Origin: Salimicrobium flavidum
GTDB taxonomy: Bacteria; Bacillota; Bacilli; Bacillales; Halobacillaceae
DNA length: 64,000 nt
Reading direction: 5' to 3'
NCBI RefSeq assembly: GCF_900156645.1
Contig: NZ_FTOC01000006.1
Location: forward strand, 62,001 to 126,000
Shown: in pieces, positions 15,622-23,057 of the stretch
Numbering within the stretch: position 1 is the first letter of the stretch
Layout: every line of letters begins with the position of its first letter
Made by a program: the position numbers and the translations under genes
Notes under the pieces: model-generated
Database searches by the model: none
What the model saw: the letters and a program-made list of their open reading frames with translations, nothing else
Told to the model about the DNA's origin: nothing

Positions 15622-16719
15622 ATGTTTGATTCATATACATTGCCTTCGGGCGTAACGATGAAAAATCGCCTGTTACTTGCACCGATGACAAATTTTCTGT
15701 CAGAGGACGATGGACAGGTATCAGAAAAAGAACTTCAATACTATAGAAGAAGATCCCGGGGACTAGGAGCCGTCATCACAGCATGTGCTAACGTGAATGC
15801 CCAGGGGAAAGGGTTCGATGGTGAAATCGGTGTGGACCGTGACGAGCTTATTCCGGGATTGAAACAATTGGCCGACGTCATACATGACGAAGGGGCAAAA
15901 GCGATTCTTCAGATTTATCATGGAGGACGGATGTGCCCTCCTCACCTTCTTCCGGACGAAACTCCGGTTTCAGCAAGTGCTGTTCCACCTGAACGCGAGG
16001 GAGCAGCAACTCCACGGGAGATGACCTCTGAAGAAATCACCCGAACGATCGAAGATTTCAAACAAGCGACGAGACGTGCGATTGAAGCAGGCTTTGATGG
16101 AGTGGAAATCCACGGCGCTAACACATATCTTCTTCAGCAATTTTTCTCTCCACACTCCAACCGTCGGACAGACAGATGGGGTGGAGACGTATGGCAGCGG
16201 ATGACTTTCCCTCTGGAATTAACTGATGCAGTAAAGCAGAGTGTCGATGAATATGCCAAGACACCATTCATCGTAGGCTATCGTCTATCGCCGGAAGAGC
16301 CTCATACCCCAGGCATCACCCTTGATGATACGTTGAAGTTAGTCGGGGAATTAGCGGAAAAAGATCTGGATTATCTTCACGTTTCTCTGCGGGCTTTTTA
16401 TCAGACATCGATCCGGGATGATGATGAAATACCAGTGATCCAGCAGATTCAGAATAACATCGGAGGGCGTCTGCCTGTCATCGGTGTCGGTGAAATAATG
16501 ACGAAAAAGGATGCAGTACATGCATTGGAAACCGCCCCTCTACTGGCCCTTGGCCGCGAATTTCTCATAGATCCCGATTGGGCTGTGAAAATTCAGGATG
16601 GAAAAGAAGAGCTGATAGCCACTGAAATGGACATGGAAGCTCAGGAACAAGTAGTCATACCTGAGCCGATGTGGACAAGAATCATGAGTGTACCGGGATG
16701 GATCCCTCAAAAAAGTTGA
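15622..16719 (+). CDS. Old yellow enzyme-type NADH:flavin oxidoreductase
   Basis: A 365-residue FMN TIM-barrel protein of the old yellow enzyme family, closest in layout to B. subtilis YqiG. Features are LLLAPMTNF at strand 1, LQIYHGGR, the substrate-binding pair in EIHGAN near residue 163, the SPHSNRRTDRWGG loop and the phosphate-binding GVGEI. It reduces activated alkenes with NAD(P)H and may act in detoxification. GGAGG stands before the ATG, and TATAAA at about 15594 is a possible -10. It is a single-gene unit ending at a hairpin shared with the convergent thioredoxin-like gene. Confidence 0.88.
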   Translation: MFDSYTLPSGVTMKNRLLLAPMTNFLSEDDGQVSEKELQYYRRRSRGLGAVITACANVNAQGKGFDGEIGVDRDELIPGLKQLADVIHDEGAKAILQIYHGGRMCPPHLLPDETPVSASAVPPEREGAATPREMTSEEITRTIEDFKQATRRAIEAGFDGVEIHGANTYLLQQFFSPHSNRRTDRWGGDVWQRMTFPLELTDAVKQSVDEYAKTPFIVGYRLSPEEPHTPGITLDDTLKLVGELAEKDLDYLHVSLRAFYQTSIRDDDEIPVIQQIQNNIGGRLPVIGVGEIMTKKDAVHALETAPLLALGREFLIDPDWAVKIQDGKEELIATEMDMEAQEQVVIPEPMWTRIMSVPGWIPQKS

Positions 16720-16730
16720 CTTATGCGAAT

Positions 16731-16765
16731 GAAGAGCCGTTCTCTATGGAGCGGCTCTTCTTTAT
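16731..16765. terminator. Terminator between convergent genes
   Basis: GAAGAGCCG (16731-16739) pairs with CGGCTCTTC (16752-16760), followed by TTTATG. The T tracts are short on both strands. Confidence 0.65.
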
Positions 16766-17088
16766 GCATTCATCGCGTTCTGCAGTTTATTCAGCTGATA
16801 GTCCAGTTCTCCTACAGGCACAAAACGAGCTTCTCTTATCAATTCTCTGCCTTCGGAGTAAACTAAAACGACTGGTACCGTAAATACTTGGAATTCACCG
16901 GAAACTTCCGGAATCTCAGTAGCATCCAGATGAATCGCTTTAACTTCGGGATATGTTTCCATCAACCCCTCGATCTGCGGTTTCAGTCCGTGGCAAACGG
17001 AACACGAGGGCTGTGAAATATAAACGAGTGACAGTTTCTCCTTATCAATTATTTGTCTCGCTTGTTCAAGTTTTGTCAGTTTTTCCAT
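16762..17088 (-). CDS. Thioredoxin-like protein
   Basis: A 108-residue thioredoxin-fold protein with the active-site motif C-S-V-C in SQPSCSVCHGLKP (around residues 29-32) and the cis-proline region FTVPVVLVY. The CxxC dipeptide differs from the CGPC of housekeeping thioredoxins, so a role as a bacilliredoxin-like or specialised disulfide reductase is possible. GAGGTG precedes the ATG. It lies alone between the old yellow enzyme gene (convergent) and the T-box leader (divergent). Confidence 0.8.
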   Translation of the reverse strand: MEKLTKLEQARQIIDKEKLSLVYISQPSCSVCHGLKPQIEGLMETYPEVKAIHLDATEIPEVSGEFQVFTVPVVLVYSEGRELIREARFVPVGELDYQLNKLQNAMNA

Positions 17089-17142
17089 TGCTTATCACCT
17101 CTTCATTTCTTTTTCCCGAAAATCTTTTTTCTAATCCAGCTG

Positions 17143-17171
17143 TTGATTAACTTCGTGCACTGTGCTATATT
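17143..17171 (+). promoter_or_regulatory. SigA promoter of the T-box leader
   Basis: TTGATT (17143-17148), a 17-base spacer and TATATT (17166-17171), with a TG at the extended -10 position. Transcription would start near 17178 and run through the T-box leader. Confidence 0.7.
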
Positions 17172-17177
17172 TCATTT

Positions 17178-17408
17178 TAATAGAATAGTACCTGTGATGA
17201 AGAGAGTACTCCTTTTTTCTTTCCAAGCGAGCCGGAGGATGGTGAAAGCCCGGTAAAGAAAAGATGAGGAACCGGACTTCGGAGGTGCGGCAGTGAATAT
17301 TCAGTAGCTATCGCCGGGACGAACCCGTTATCCTGATTAAGTGGCCTTAGGGCTAAAAGAGTGGTACCGCGCGGAACCCCCACGTCTCTTTAGACGTGGG
17401 GGTTTTTC
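17178..17408 (+). ncRNA. T-box riboswitch leader of argS
   Basis: The leader carries the T-box sequence AGAGTGGTACCGCG (17358-17371), whose centre pairs with the uncharged tRNA acceptor end. A strong terminator hairpin follows (AACCCCCACGTCT at 17375-17387 with AGACGTGGGGGTT at 17392-17404, then T). Upstream, GATGAAGAGAGTAC, GCGAGCCGGAGGATGGTGAAAG and GGAACCGGAC fit Stem I, its distal loop and the specifier region. The candidate specifier is CGG (Arg) at 17273-17275, but CCG (Pro) at 17272-17274 is one base away, so I rely on the downstream gene for arginine. Uncharged tRNA would favour the antiterminator and raise ArgS synthesis. Confidence 0.88.
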
Positions 17409-17423
17409 TATGCTTTAAGCTCC

Positions 17424-17500
17424 CCTGAAATAAATATTCAGGCGAACGCTTCCCACGTAGAGGTGAAATCAAAAATGAACGATGACAGAGACATGCTTTA
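17424..17500. repeat. Deletion derivative of repeat family B
   Basis: CTGAAATAAATATTCAGGCG and CTTCCCACG resemble the end of family B copies (compare 32034 and 59060), and AATCAAAAATGAACGATGAC followed by AGAGAC resembles their other end. The middle is missing. It lies between the T-box terminator and the argS ribosome site. Confidence 0.5.
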
Positions 17501-17549
17501 AAAAGAAGGCATTCTCTCATTCATCCACGAAACAAAGGAGTTTTTTATA

Positions 17550-19172
17550 ATGGAAAAAGAAATCATAGCACTGCAGCTTGCACATATTCTTGGAGAAGAA
17601 TTCCCTCCTGAGGACCTTCAGCAAAAACTTGAATACCCGAAACATAGCCAGCACGGAGATATTTCCTTCCCCTGCTTCTTCCTAGCTGGTCATTTTCGCA
17701 GGAATCCAAAAGAAATTGCGGAAGAACTGAGTAGTCAGCTCACTCATCCCATCTTCACAAAAACAGAAGCTGTACACGGCTACGTCAATATTTTTCTAGA
17801 TCAGCCCTTCATGACCAATCATGTCTTGAACCGTGTACTTCAGGAAGGTTATGGTTCTCATTCCTTCGGGGAAGGCGAGCGTGTCGTACTCGACTTATCT
17901 GCCCCGAACATAGCCAAGCCGTTCTCCATGGGGCACCTCCGCTCCACTATCATCGGAAACTCCCTCGCCCTGCTTGCTGAAAAATGCGGGTACACTTCCG
18001 TAAAAATCAATTATATCGGGGACTACGGAACACAATTCGGGCACCTTCTTGCAGCTTATAAAAAATGGGGGGATGAAGAAACCATACAGAAAGCTCCATT
18101 GAAGGAGCTCTCCAATATTTACGTACGTTTCCACGAAGAATCAAAACACGATCCTTCCCTGATAGAAGAAGGACGTGAATGGTTCAAACGCCTCGAGAAA
18201 GGAGGTACGGAAGCCGTAACATTATGGAAATGGTTCAGAGAATTGTCTCTCCTGAAGTTCGATGAGATTTATGAACAGTTGGGCATCTCTTTTGACATGA
18301 CTCGTGGGGAAGCTTATTACAGCGATAAAATGGAAGAAACCATTTCTCTACTCGAAGAAAAAGGGATGGTGGAAAAATCGGATGGAGCTCTCGTTGTTCG
18401 ACTGGATGAGTATGACTTGCCTCCCTGCCTTATTGTGAAAAGCAACGGAACAACGACGTATGCGACAAGAGATCTCACCGCAGCCATCGATCGATACCGC
18501 ACCTATGGCTTTTCAAAGAGTCTGTATGTGGTCGGAAATGAACAGACCCTCCATTTTGAACAGATCAAAAAAGTTCTGGAAAAAGCAGGATTCCCATGGG
18601 CTTCATCTATGCAGCATATCTCATTCGGTATGATGCTTCAAAACGGAAAGAAAATGTCTACGAGAAAAGGAAGAACGATCCTCCTCGAAGATGTACTGCA
18701 GGAAGCTGGGGAGCGCGCAGGTGGAAATAACAGAATCGGCACGGGGGCTGTGATATTCCATGACTTGAAACATCACAGACTGAATGATGTCGAGTTTTCC
18801 CTTGATGATATGCTCACTTTTGAAGGGACTACAGGCCCTTACATCCAATACACGTATGCCAGAGCCATTTCCCTGCTTGATAAAGCTGAATTTTCCTTGA
18901 ATACGGAATTGGACGACAGCAGCGCATGGGAAGTCGTTAAGCAGCTTCATGCGTTTCCGGAAGAAATAGAAAGAGCCTTCCTCCAGTCGGACCCTTCCAT
19001 CATCGCTCGTTATGTACTGAGACTTGCGAAGTATTTCAACCAGTATTATGCACACACGAAAATTCTTCAAGCCGACCAGCTTGATAAGCGTCTCACCCTC
19101 GTCTTTTCAGTTACAAAAGTTCTAGAAGAAGGACTGCATCTGTTAGGAATGGAAACCGTGGAAAAAATGTGA
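17550..19172 (+). CDS. argS: Arginyl-tRNA synthetase (T-box controlled)
   Basis: A 540-residue class I arginyl-tRNA synthetase. The HIGH-equivalent motif is MGHLRST in LSAPNIAKPFSMGHLRSTIIGNSLA, the KMSKS-equivalent is KKMSTRKGR, and an N-terminal Add1 domain and a C-terminal DALR anticodon domain are present. It differs clearly from the usual 556-residue Bacillus ArgS (SANPTGDLHLGHARGA type) and is closer to the lactobacillales/eukaryote-like form. It may therefore be a second copy, like ArgS2 of some bacilli, which is inference. AAAGGAG precedes the ATG. Expression is controlled by the T-box leader upstream. Confidence 0.92.
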   Translation: MEKEIIALQLAHILGEEFPPEDLQQKLEYPKHSQHGDISFPCFFLAGHFRRNPKEIAEELSSQLTHPIFTKTEAVHGYVNIFLDQPFMTNHVLNRVLQEGYGSHSFGEGERVVLDLSAPNIAKPFSMGHLRSTIIGNSLALLAEKCGYTSVKINYIGDYGTQFGHLLAAYKKWGDEETIQKAPLKELSNIYVRFHEESKHDPSLIEEGREWFKRLEKGGTEAVTLWKWFRELSLLKFDEIYEQLGISFDMTRGEAYYSDKMEETISLLEEKGMVEKSDGALVVRLDEYDLPPCLIVKSNGTTTYATRDLTAAIDRYRTYGFSKSLYVVGNEQTLHFEQIKKVLEKAGFPWASSMQHISFGMMLQNGKKMSTRKGRTILLEDVLQEAGERAGGNNRIGTGAVIFHDLKHHRLNDVEFSLDDMLTFEGTTGPYIQYTYARAISLLDKAEFSLNTELDDSSAWEVVKQLHAFPEEIERAFLQSDPSIIARYVLRLAKYFNQYYAHTKILQADQLDKRLTLVFSVTKVLEEGLHLLGMETVEKM

Positions 19173-19245
19173 AAATATTGCGTTTCTCTTGCAGTCATAG
19201 TATGTTTGGCATATACCCGATTCCATTTAAAAAGGGGGCGTGTTT

Positions 19246-19476
19246 ATGTATCCACTTTATTATACGATTGCTATCATCATCTGTATTATCGCGCTCGTAG
19301 GTACGATCTCCATCGGAAGAAATCTCATAAAACAGGAAAAAGTCGCTAACAGCAGCGAGGAACTCGACAGCCTCAAAACAGACTCCACCAAAAATTCAAG
19401 TTTCCGGAGACTGGGCATCATCTACGCCATCACCCTTGTCATTACCGTTGCGCTTCTTTGGATTTTCGTATTCTGA
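19246..19476 (+). CDS. Small two-helix membrane protein
   Basis: I do not recognise this 76-residue protein. It has a hydrophobic helix at about residues 3-24 (YYTIAIIICIIALVGTIS), a polar cytosolic-looking loop rich in S, K and E (25-55) and a second helix at 56-75. GGGGG lies seven bases before the ATG at 19246, better placed than the GTG at 19240. It is alone, 73 bases after argS, and ends in front of a very long palindrome. Confidence 0.65.
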   Translation: MYPLYYTIAIIICIIALVGTISIGRNLIKQEKVANSSEELDSLKTDSTKNSSFRRLGIIYAITLVITVALLWIFVF

Positions 19477-19504
19477 TAGTAAAGGAATGAATATAGGATA
19501 ATAC

Positions 19505-19562
19505 TGAATAGCCCAACACAAAAACCGAACGCGATCGTTCGGTTTTTGTGTTGGGCTATTCA
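19505..19562. terminator. 27-bp perfect palindrome, bidirectional terminator
   Basis: A perfect 27-base stem with the four-base loop CGAT spans 58 bases. Its arms start with TGAATAGCCCAACACAAAAA and mirror exactly. It lies between convergent genes and could end transcription from both sides, although neither flank has a long T tract beyond the stem. Confidence 0.7.
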
Positions 19563-19688
19563 TAAATGGATGGAAAAGAACAATACATCGCTTTCCGCAG
19601 AAAGGGAGGTTCGAAAAGTTTCCATCGTTCCTGCGACACTTTCCGTCTGGAGTAAGGCATATCAACGATAGATGTATCAGTACAATCA

Positions 19689-20153
19689 TTACCCTTCACT
19701 TTTTTGGTAATCTTCTTCTGCCACCCGTTTAACCCGACGTACAAAATTCGTGACCGCCTGATCATTGGAGAAGAGGATAAGTACCCGCAAATACCATCTC
19801 CGCGGACGATTGGAAGATGAATAAGTGAACCTCGTTTTATATTCATCTATTTTTTCGAGCAGATAAGTCGCCTGAATATCGTAGACGCCTGCCAGAGTGT
19901 AGGAATACGTCAGTTTTTTTCGGGAATCTTCATCTTCGTGTTCCATAATAGTGACTTCGTACTCTTCTTTTCTCTCCCCTACCTGATAAGCCTGTCGGTA
20001 CACATTCCCCACTCTTTCTCCGGAGGAGTGGATAAGGCGATGTTCTTCAATATTCGGCATGATTTTTCTCGTTTGCTCCAAAGATTGATCAAAATATTTC
20101 CATACATATTCAATCGGTACATTTACATCAATCGTATCCGACCAGCGTTTCAT
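19689..20153 (-). CDS. SRPBCC (START-like) family protein
   Basis: A 154-residue SRPBCC/polyketide-cyclase-type protein. The N-terminal WSDTIDVNVPIEYVWKYFDQ is the typical first strand and helix, followed by alternating strands (EEYEVTIMEHE, KKLTYSYTLAG) and a C-terminal amphipathic helix (NFVRRVKRVAEEDYQ). Such proteins form a deep hydrophobic ligand pocket; the ligand is unknown. The start at 20153 follows GGAGGAGG and overlaps the end of the EutH-type gene by 26 bases, so the two are translationally coupled and probably function together. Confidence 0.75.
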   Translation of the reverse strand: MKRWSDTIDVNVPIEYVWKYFDQSLEQTRKIMPNIEEHRLIHSSGERVGNVYRQAYQVGERKEEYEVTIMEHEDEDSRKKLTYSYTLAGVYDIQATYLLEKIDEYKTRFTYSSSNRPRRWYLRVLILFSNDQAVTNFVRRVKRVAEEDYQKSEG

Positions 20154-21240
20154 TTTCTTCCTCCTCCTCTCCTTTTGTAACCAGCCATGCGATAAGTACA
20201 GCGATAAATCCTGCACTCAATTTCCCGACAAGAACCGGGATGACCATATCTTTTTCTATACCGGCGACAAACGCGATATGTGCTCCCAGTGCAAACCCTC
20301 CACTGACAGCGAACGCGGAAGTGATCACTTTGCCTCTCGGCTTCATATCCTTGACTGTGACAAGCATAGGAATATTATGGGCAAGCGACGCCAGTATACC
20401 GGTCATCGCAACTTTATCAACTTTTAAAATGGGCCTCAGGGATTCGAATGGTCTATGCAGTACCTTTTCGAGAAAGGCGACCAACGGAAATGCTCCGGCC
20501 AGCGTAACCGTAATTTTAGCAACAATCACAGCCCCCTCAGACAACGGAGCCAACCCCTCAATTACCGTAACACCAAGTAGTGTCTCTATAGTTATCGATA
20601 CCAGTCCGATAGCAATAATAACTTCCACTATCTTACCAAACACGGCAAACAAACGTATAGTCATCGTCGCAAACAACCCGAGACCAACCGCGATGAGGAT
20701 CGTAAGAGCAATAGATGGAAGAAGGTTAACAACCATCCATTCGAACGTGTATCCTGCAAGAAAGCCTCCGATAAAACAACCGGCAGGGATAGTAGTAAAG
20801 CCGATCAGGATCCCTTTAGCGAAATAAGGATAATCCTGCTTATGTAAAACGGCCAGTGCTACCGGAATCGTAAATACAACGGTTGGTCCCATCATCGTAC
20901 CGAGAAGCGACCAGGAAAAAACAGCCGCTTCTTCGCTTTGTGCCAAGGATTCAGCCAACGGATATGCTCCCGTATCAATAGCCAGCAGCATGGAAGGAAA
21001 CATCCCCGGATCCGCACCCAGCCACTCATACAGAGGCACAATGACCGGGGCTAGCCCCTCAGCCATGACCGGAGCGAAAGAAATGACGCCGATCATTGCA
21101 AGAGCGAGGGTACCCATCATCTGAAAAGCTTCATAAAAACGGTCTCCGAGATTCAATCGTTTATTCAGTATGTAGTAATCCACGGCACCAAGGACCATGA
21201 ATAGACACATGATCCCAAGCACCCAATCATTCAGCGACAC
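20128..21240 (-). CDS. eutH: EutH-type ethanolamine transporter
   Basis: A 370-residue polytopic membrane protein of the EutH family with about ten hydrophobic segments and the family stretches DTGAYPLAESLAQS, GTMMGPTVVFTIPVAL and AVSGGFALGAHIAF. EutH promotes ethanolamine uptake. No ethanolamine ammonia-lyase, microcompartment or EutR genes are near, so it may move another small amine or simply supply nitrogen. The start is a GTG at 21240 with GAAGGAGG upstream. The SRPBCC gene overlaps its 3' end. Confidence 0.85.
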   Translation of the reverse strand: MSLNDWVLGIMCLFMVLGAVDYYILNKRLNLGDRFYEAFQMMGTLALAMIGVISFAPVMAEGLAPVIVPLYEWLGADPGMFPSMLLAIDTGAYPLAESLAQSEEAAVFSWSLLGTMMGPTVVFTIPVALAVLHKQDYPYFAKGILIGFTTIPAGCFIGGFLAGYTFEWMVVNLLPSIALTILIAVGLGLFATMTIRLFAVFGKIVEVIIAIGLVSITIETLLGVTVIEGLAPLSEGAVIVAKITVTLAGAFPLVAFLEKVLHRPFESLRPILKVDKVAMTGILASLAHNIPMLVTVKDMKPRGKVITSAFAVSGGFALGAHIAFVAGIEKDMVIPVLVGKLSAGFIAVLIAWLVTKGEEEEENETLVGYD

Positions 21241-21293
21241 ACCCCCACCTCCTTCTTTCAACAGTATATCAAACAAATAACCTATGCTACACA

Positions 21294-21412
21294 AGAAAAG
21301 CGGAAACTTCCGTTTAGAAGCACTGGCATAAGTAGAAAGCTTACTTACCGGACGATCTTAACCGAAAATAAGGTTGATACTTATGACATGAGCTTCTGGA
21401 AGTTGGAACTAA
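21294..21412. repeat. Intergenic repeat family A, copy 3
   Basis: GAAAAGCGGAAACTTCCGTT, AGAAGCACTGGCATAAGTAG, then ATACTTATGACATGAGCTTC and TGGAAGTTGGAACTAACCAA. The first and last thirds are complementary and can form one long hairpin between eutH and msrA. Confidence 0.7.
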
Positions 21413-21452
21413 CCAAAGAAGAAACCACCTCTCTGAAAAAAGAACCGACAAA

Positions 21453-21482
21453 CAAAAAACTCCGGCGCCGGGGCCGAAGTTT
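21453..21482 (-). terminator. Terminator of msrA
   Basis: A GC-rich stem (minus strand ACTTCGGCC with CGCCGGAGT) followed by a T tract (TTTTTTGTT), directly after the msrA stop. Confidence 0.75.
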
Positions 21483-21952
21483 TATACTGCGCTACACGCA
21501 GCACCATATTTTTTAACATATTGCTGATGATATTCTTCCGCTTCATAGAAAGTGGAAGCGGGAACTACTTCTGTTACGATAGGTCGCTTGAAAATTTCTC
21601 TGCTTTCCCATTCGTTGATTTTCGAAGCGGCGAGCTGCTTTTGTGCTTCATTTGTGTGAAAGATTACGGAACGATACTGATGTCCGACGTCTTCTCCCTG
21701 ACGATTTCTCGAAGTAGGATCATGAGCTTCCAGGAAATACTCCACAAGCTCTTCATAAGTAAGTACTTTAGGATCGAAAGTTATACGGATCGATTCCGCA
21801 TGCCCTGTTCTTCCTGATCTCACCTGTTCGTACGTAGGGTTTTCAATAAACCCACCTGTATAGCCGACCGTTGTATCTGTTACTCCGTTTAGTCTTTCGA
21901 AGAATGCTTCTACTCCCCAGAAACATCCTGCACCAAAAATAGCTATTGCCAT
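21482..21952 (-). CDS. msrA: Peptide methionine-S-sulfoxide reductase MsrA
   Basis: A 156-residue MsrA that reduces the S form of methionine sulfoxide, free or in proteins, using thioredoxin. The catalytic motif GCFWGVE places the nucleophile at C10. GYTGG and the YEQVRSGRTGHAESI stretch are typical, and C153 near the C-terminus is the likely resolving cysteine. It is a lone MsrA, not fused to MsrB, and no msrB is adjacent. AAAGG and GGAGG lie before the ATG. A SAM-I riboswitch with terminator stands directly upstream, so its expression should rise when S-adenosylmethionine is low. Confidence 0.95.
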   Translation of the reverse strand: MAIAIFGAGCFWGVEAFFERLNGVTDTTVGYTGGFIENPTYEQVRSGRTGHAESIRITFDPKVLTYEELVEYFLEAHDPTSRNRQGEDVGHQYRSVIFHTNEAQKQLAASKINEWESREIFKRPIVTEVVPASTFYEAEEYHQQYVKKYGAACSAV

Positions 21953-22014
21953 CCTCCATCTATCCTTTCTTCTAACTCCACTTCTTTCGAGAGCTTAGAC
22001 GGCCTAACAATCAA

Positions 22015-22192
22015 AAGCCCCCTCTTCTTATCAAAAAAGAGGGGGTCGACGTTATAATATCCGTACGATCCTCTCATCTACTAGAATAGTTTCCCATTCT
22101 ACAGGAATTGGCACCGTTCACACTGATATAAATCAGCAGGATGGTTGCCGGGCTTCAAAGGGCCAGTCCCTCCGCCTCTCTGGATAAGAAGT
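22015..22192 (-). ncRNA. SAM-I (S-box) riboswitch of msrA
   Basis: On the minus strand the aptamer reads from TTCTTATCC (22181-22189) through AGAGAGGCGGAGGGACTGGC, GAAGCCCGGCAACC and GGTGCCAATTCC to GATGAGAGGA (about 22070-22079). These are the conserved S-box blocks, and TTCTTATC can pair with GATGAGAG as helix P1. A terminator follows: CCCCCTCTT (22037-22045 on the minus strand) with AAGAGGGGG (22018-22026), then CTTTTG. The 3' strand of P1 can instead pair with the terminator arm as antiterminator. With SAM bound, transcription should stop before msrA. Confidence 0.92.
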
Positions 22193-22230
22193 TTCGTTAT
22201 TTATTTTTTAAGTTGTTTCCCATCTTACAA

Positions 22231-22256
22231 TGAAACATTATCAAAGTAAAGGGGTA
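22231..22256 (+). promoter_or_regulatory. ECF-like promoter candidate before the DinB-like gene
   Basis: TGAAAC (22231-22236) is a perfect ECF-type -35, followed after 16 bases by GGTA (22253-22256) where CGTA would be expected. It lies about 115 bases before the start at 22373. The spacing is right but the -10 is off by one base. Confidence 0.25.
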
Positions 22257-22372
22257 AATTTAAAAAATCCTGCCCCACTTATGTTTCAGCTCAGGCAGTT
22301 TCGTGTATTAGGACTATGAGATTATACCATTTACTCTCGCTAAAAGGTATAAATCAGGAAGGATGTCGATTT

Positions 22373-22858
22373 ATGTACGGATTAGAAGATAAACGAAAAC
22401 ACGTATGGGATTTCATCAATCAAGTCACTGAAGAAGAAGCTGATAAAAAACCGTCCGAGGATACCTGGTCCATCCTGGAAGTAATGGAACACCTCTATTT
22501 AATGGAGGGATTCATAGTTCAGAAAATCGATGATGTCATCAAAAACGAAGAAAAGCAACCCTCCGAACAAAAGCCTATCGAACGTGCAACGAACCGTTCT
22601 CACAAAGTGGAGGCGCCTGAAGCTTTACAGCCTAAAGGAAGGTTCTCTTCCATTGAAGAAGCCAAGGATGGTTTGAATAAAACGAGAGAAGCTACCATGT
22701 TCCTTTTGCACAACAAATCTGAAGAAATGTTGCAGCAATATTCATTCCGCCATCCTTCCTTCGGGGATATGGACCTGGCACAATGGGCGGAATTCATAGG
22801 GTGGCATGAACTCCGACACCTCGGTCAGATGAAAGAAGTGAAAGATAAAACGCAATAA
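22373..22858 (+). CDS. DinB-like metal-binding four-helix protein
   Basis: A 161-residue DinB-superfamily protein. The landmarks are W-S-I-L-E-V-M-E-H-L near residues 38-47, with the first metal histidine, and HELRHLGQM near the C-terminus, with two further histidines, together forming the nickel/zinc triad of the family. Members include bacillithiol S-transferases (BstA/YfiT), so a thiol-transfer role is possible but not shown. GGAAGGA precedes the ATG at 22373. An upstream in-frame ATG lacks a ribosome site. Confidence 0.75.
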   Translation: MYGLEDKRKHVWDFINQVTEEEADKKPSEDTWSILEVMEHLYLMEGFIVQKIDDVIKNEEKQPSEQKPIERATNRSHKVEAPEALQPKGRFSSIEEAKDGLNKTREATMFLLHNKSEEMLQQYSFRHPSFGDMDLAQWAEFIGWHELRHLGQMKEVKDKTQ

Positions 22859-22865
22859 ATTTATG

Positions 22866-22903
22866 AATCCCCCGTATACATTTTTGGTTTCGGGGGATTT
22901 TCG
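22866..22903 (+). terminator. Terminator of the DinB-like gene
   Basis: AATCCCCC (22866-22873) pairs with GGGGGATT (22892-22899), followed by TTC and further T-rich sequence. Confidence 0.75.
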
Positions 22904-22935
22904 TATTTTTCTTATATTTTCAAGGTTCTTACCGT

Positions 22936-22963
22936 TTGACTGTCAAAAATATTCTGATAATAT
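22936..22963 (+). promoter_or_regulatory. SigA promoter of ppc
   Basis: TTGACT (22936-22941), a 16-base spacer and TAATAT (22958-22963). It lies about 95 bases before the ppc start. Confidence 0.6.
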
Positions 22964-23057
22964 TATGGAAATACGAGGCTTTTCCTACTAGCCTCCCTCT
23001 CAACCAATATCCACTAAAACATATCGAAACTACAGAAAAGTACAGGAAGGTGAAATT

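Noticed and set aside
20128-21240. Ethanolamine microcompartment operon
   Set aside because: Only the EutH-type carrier is present; no shell, lyase or activase gene lies within 10 kb on either side.
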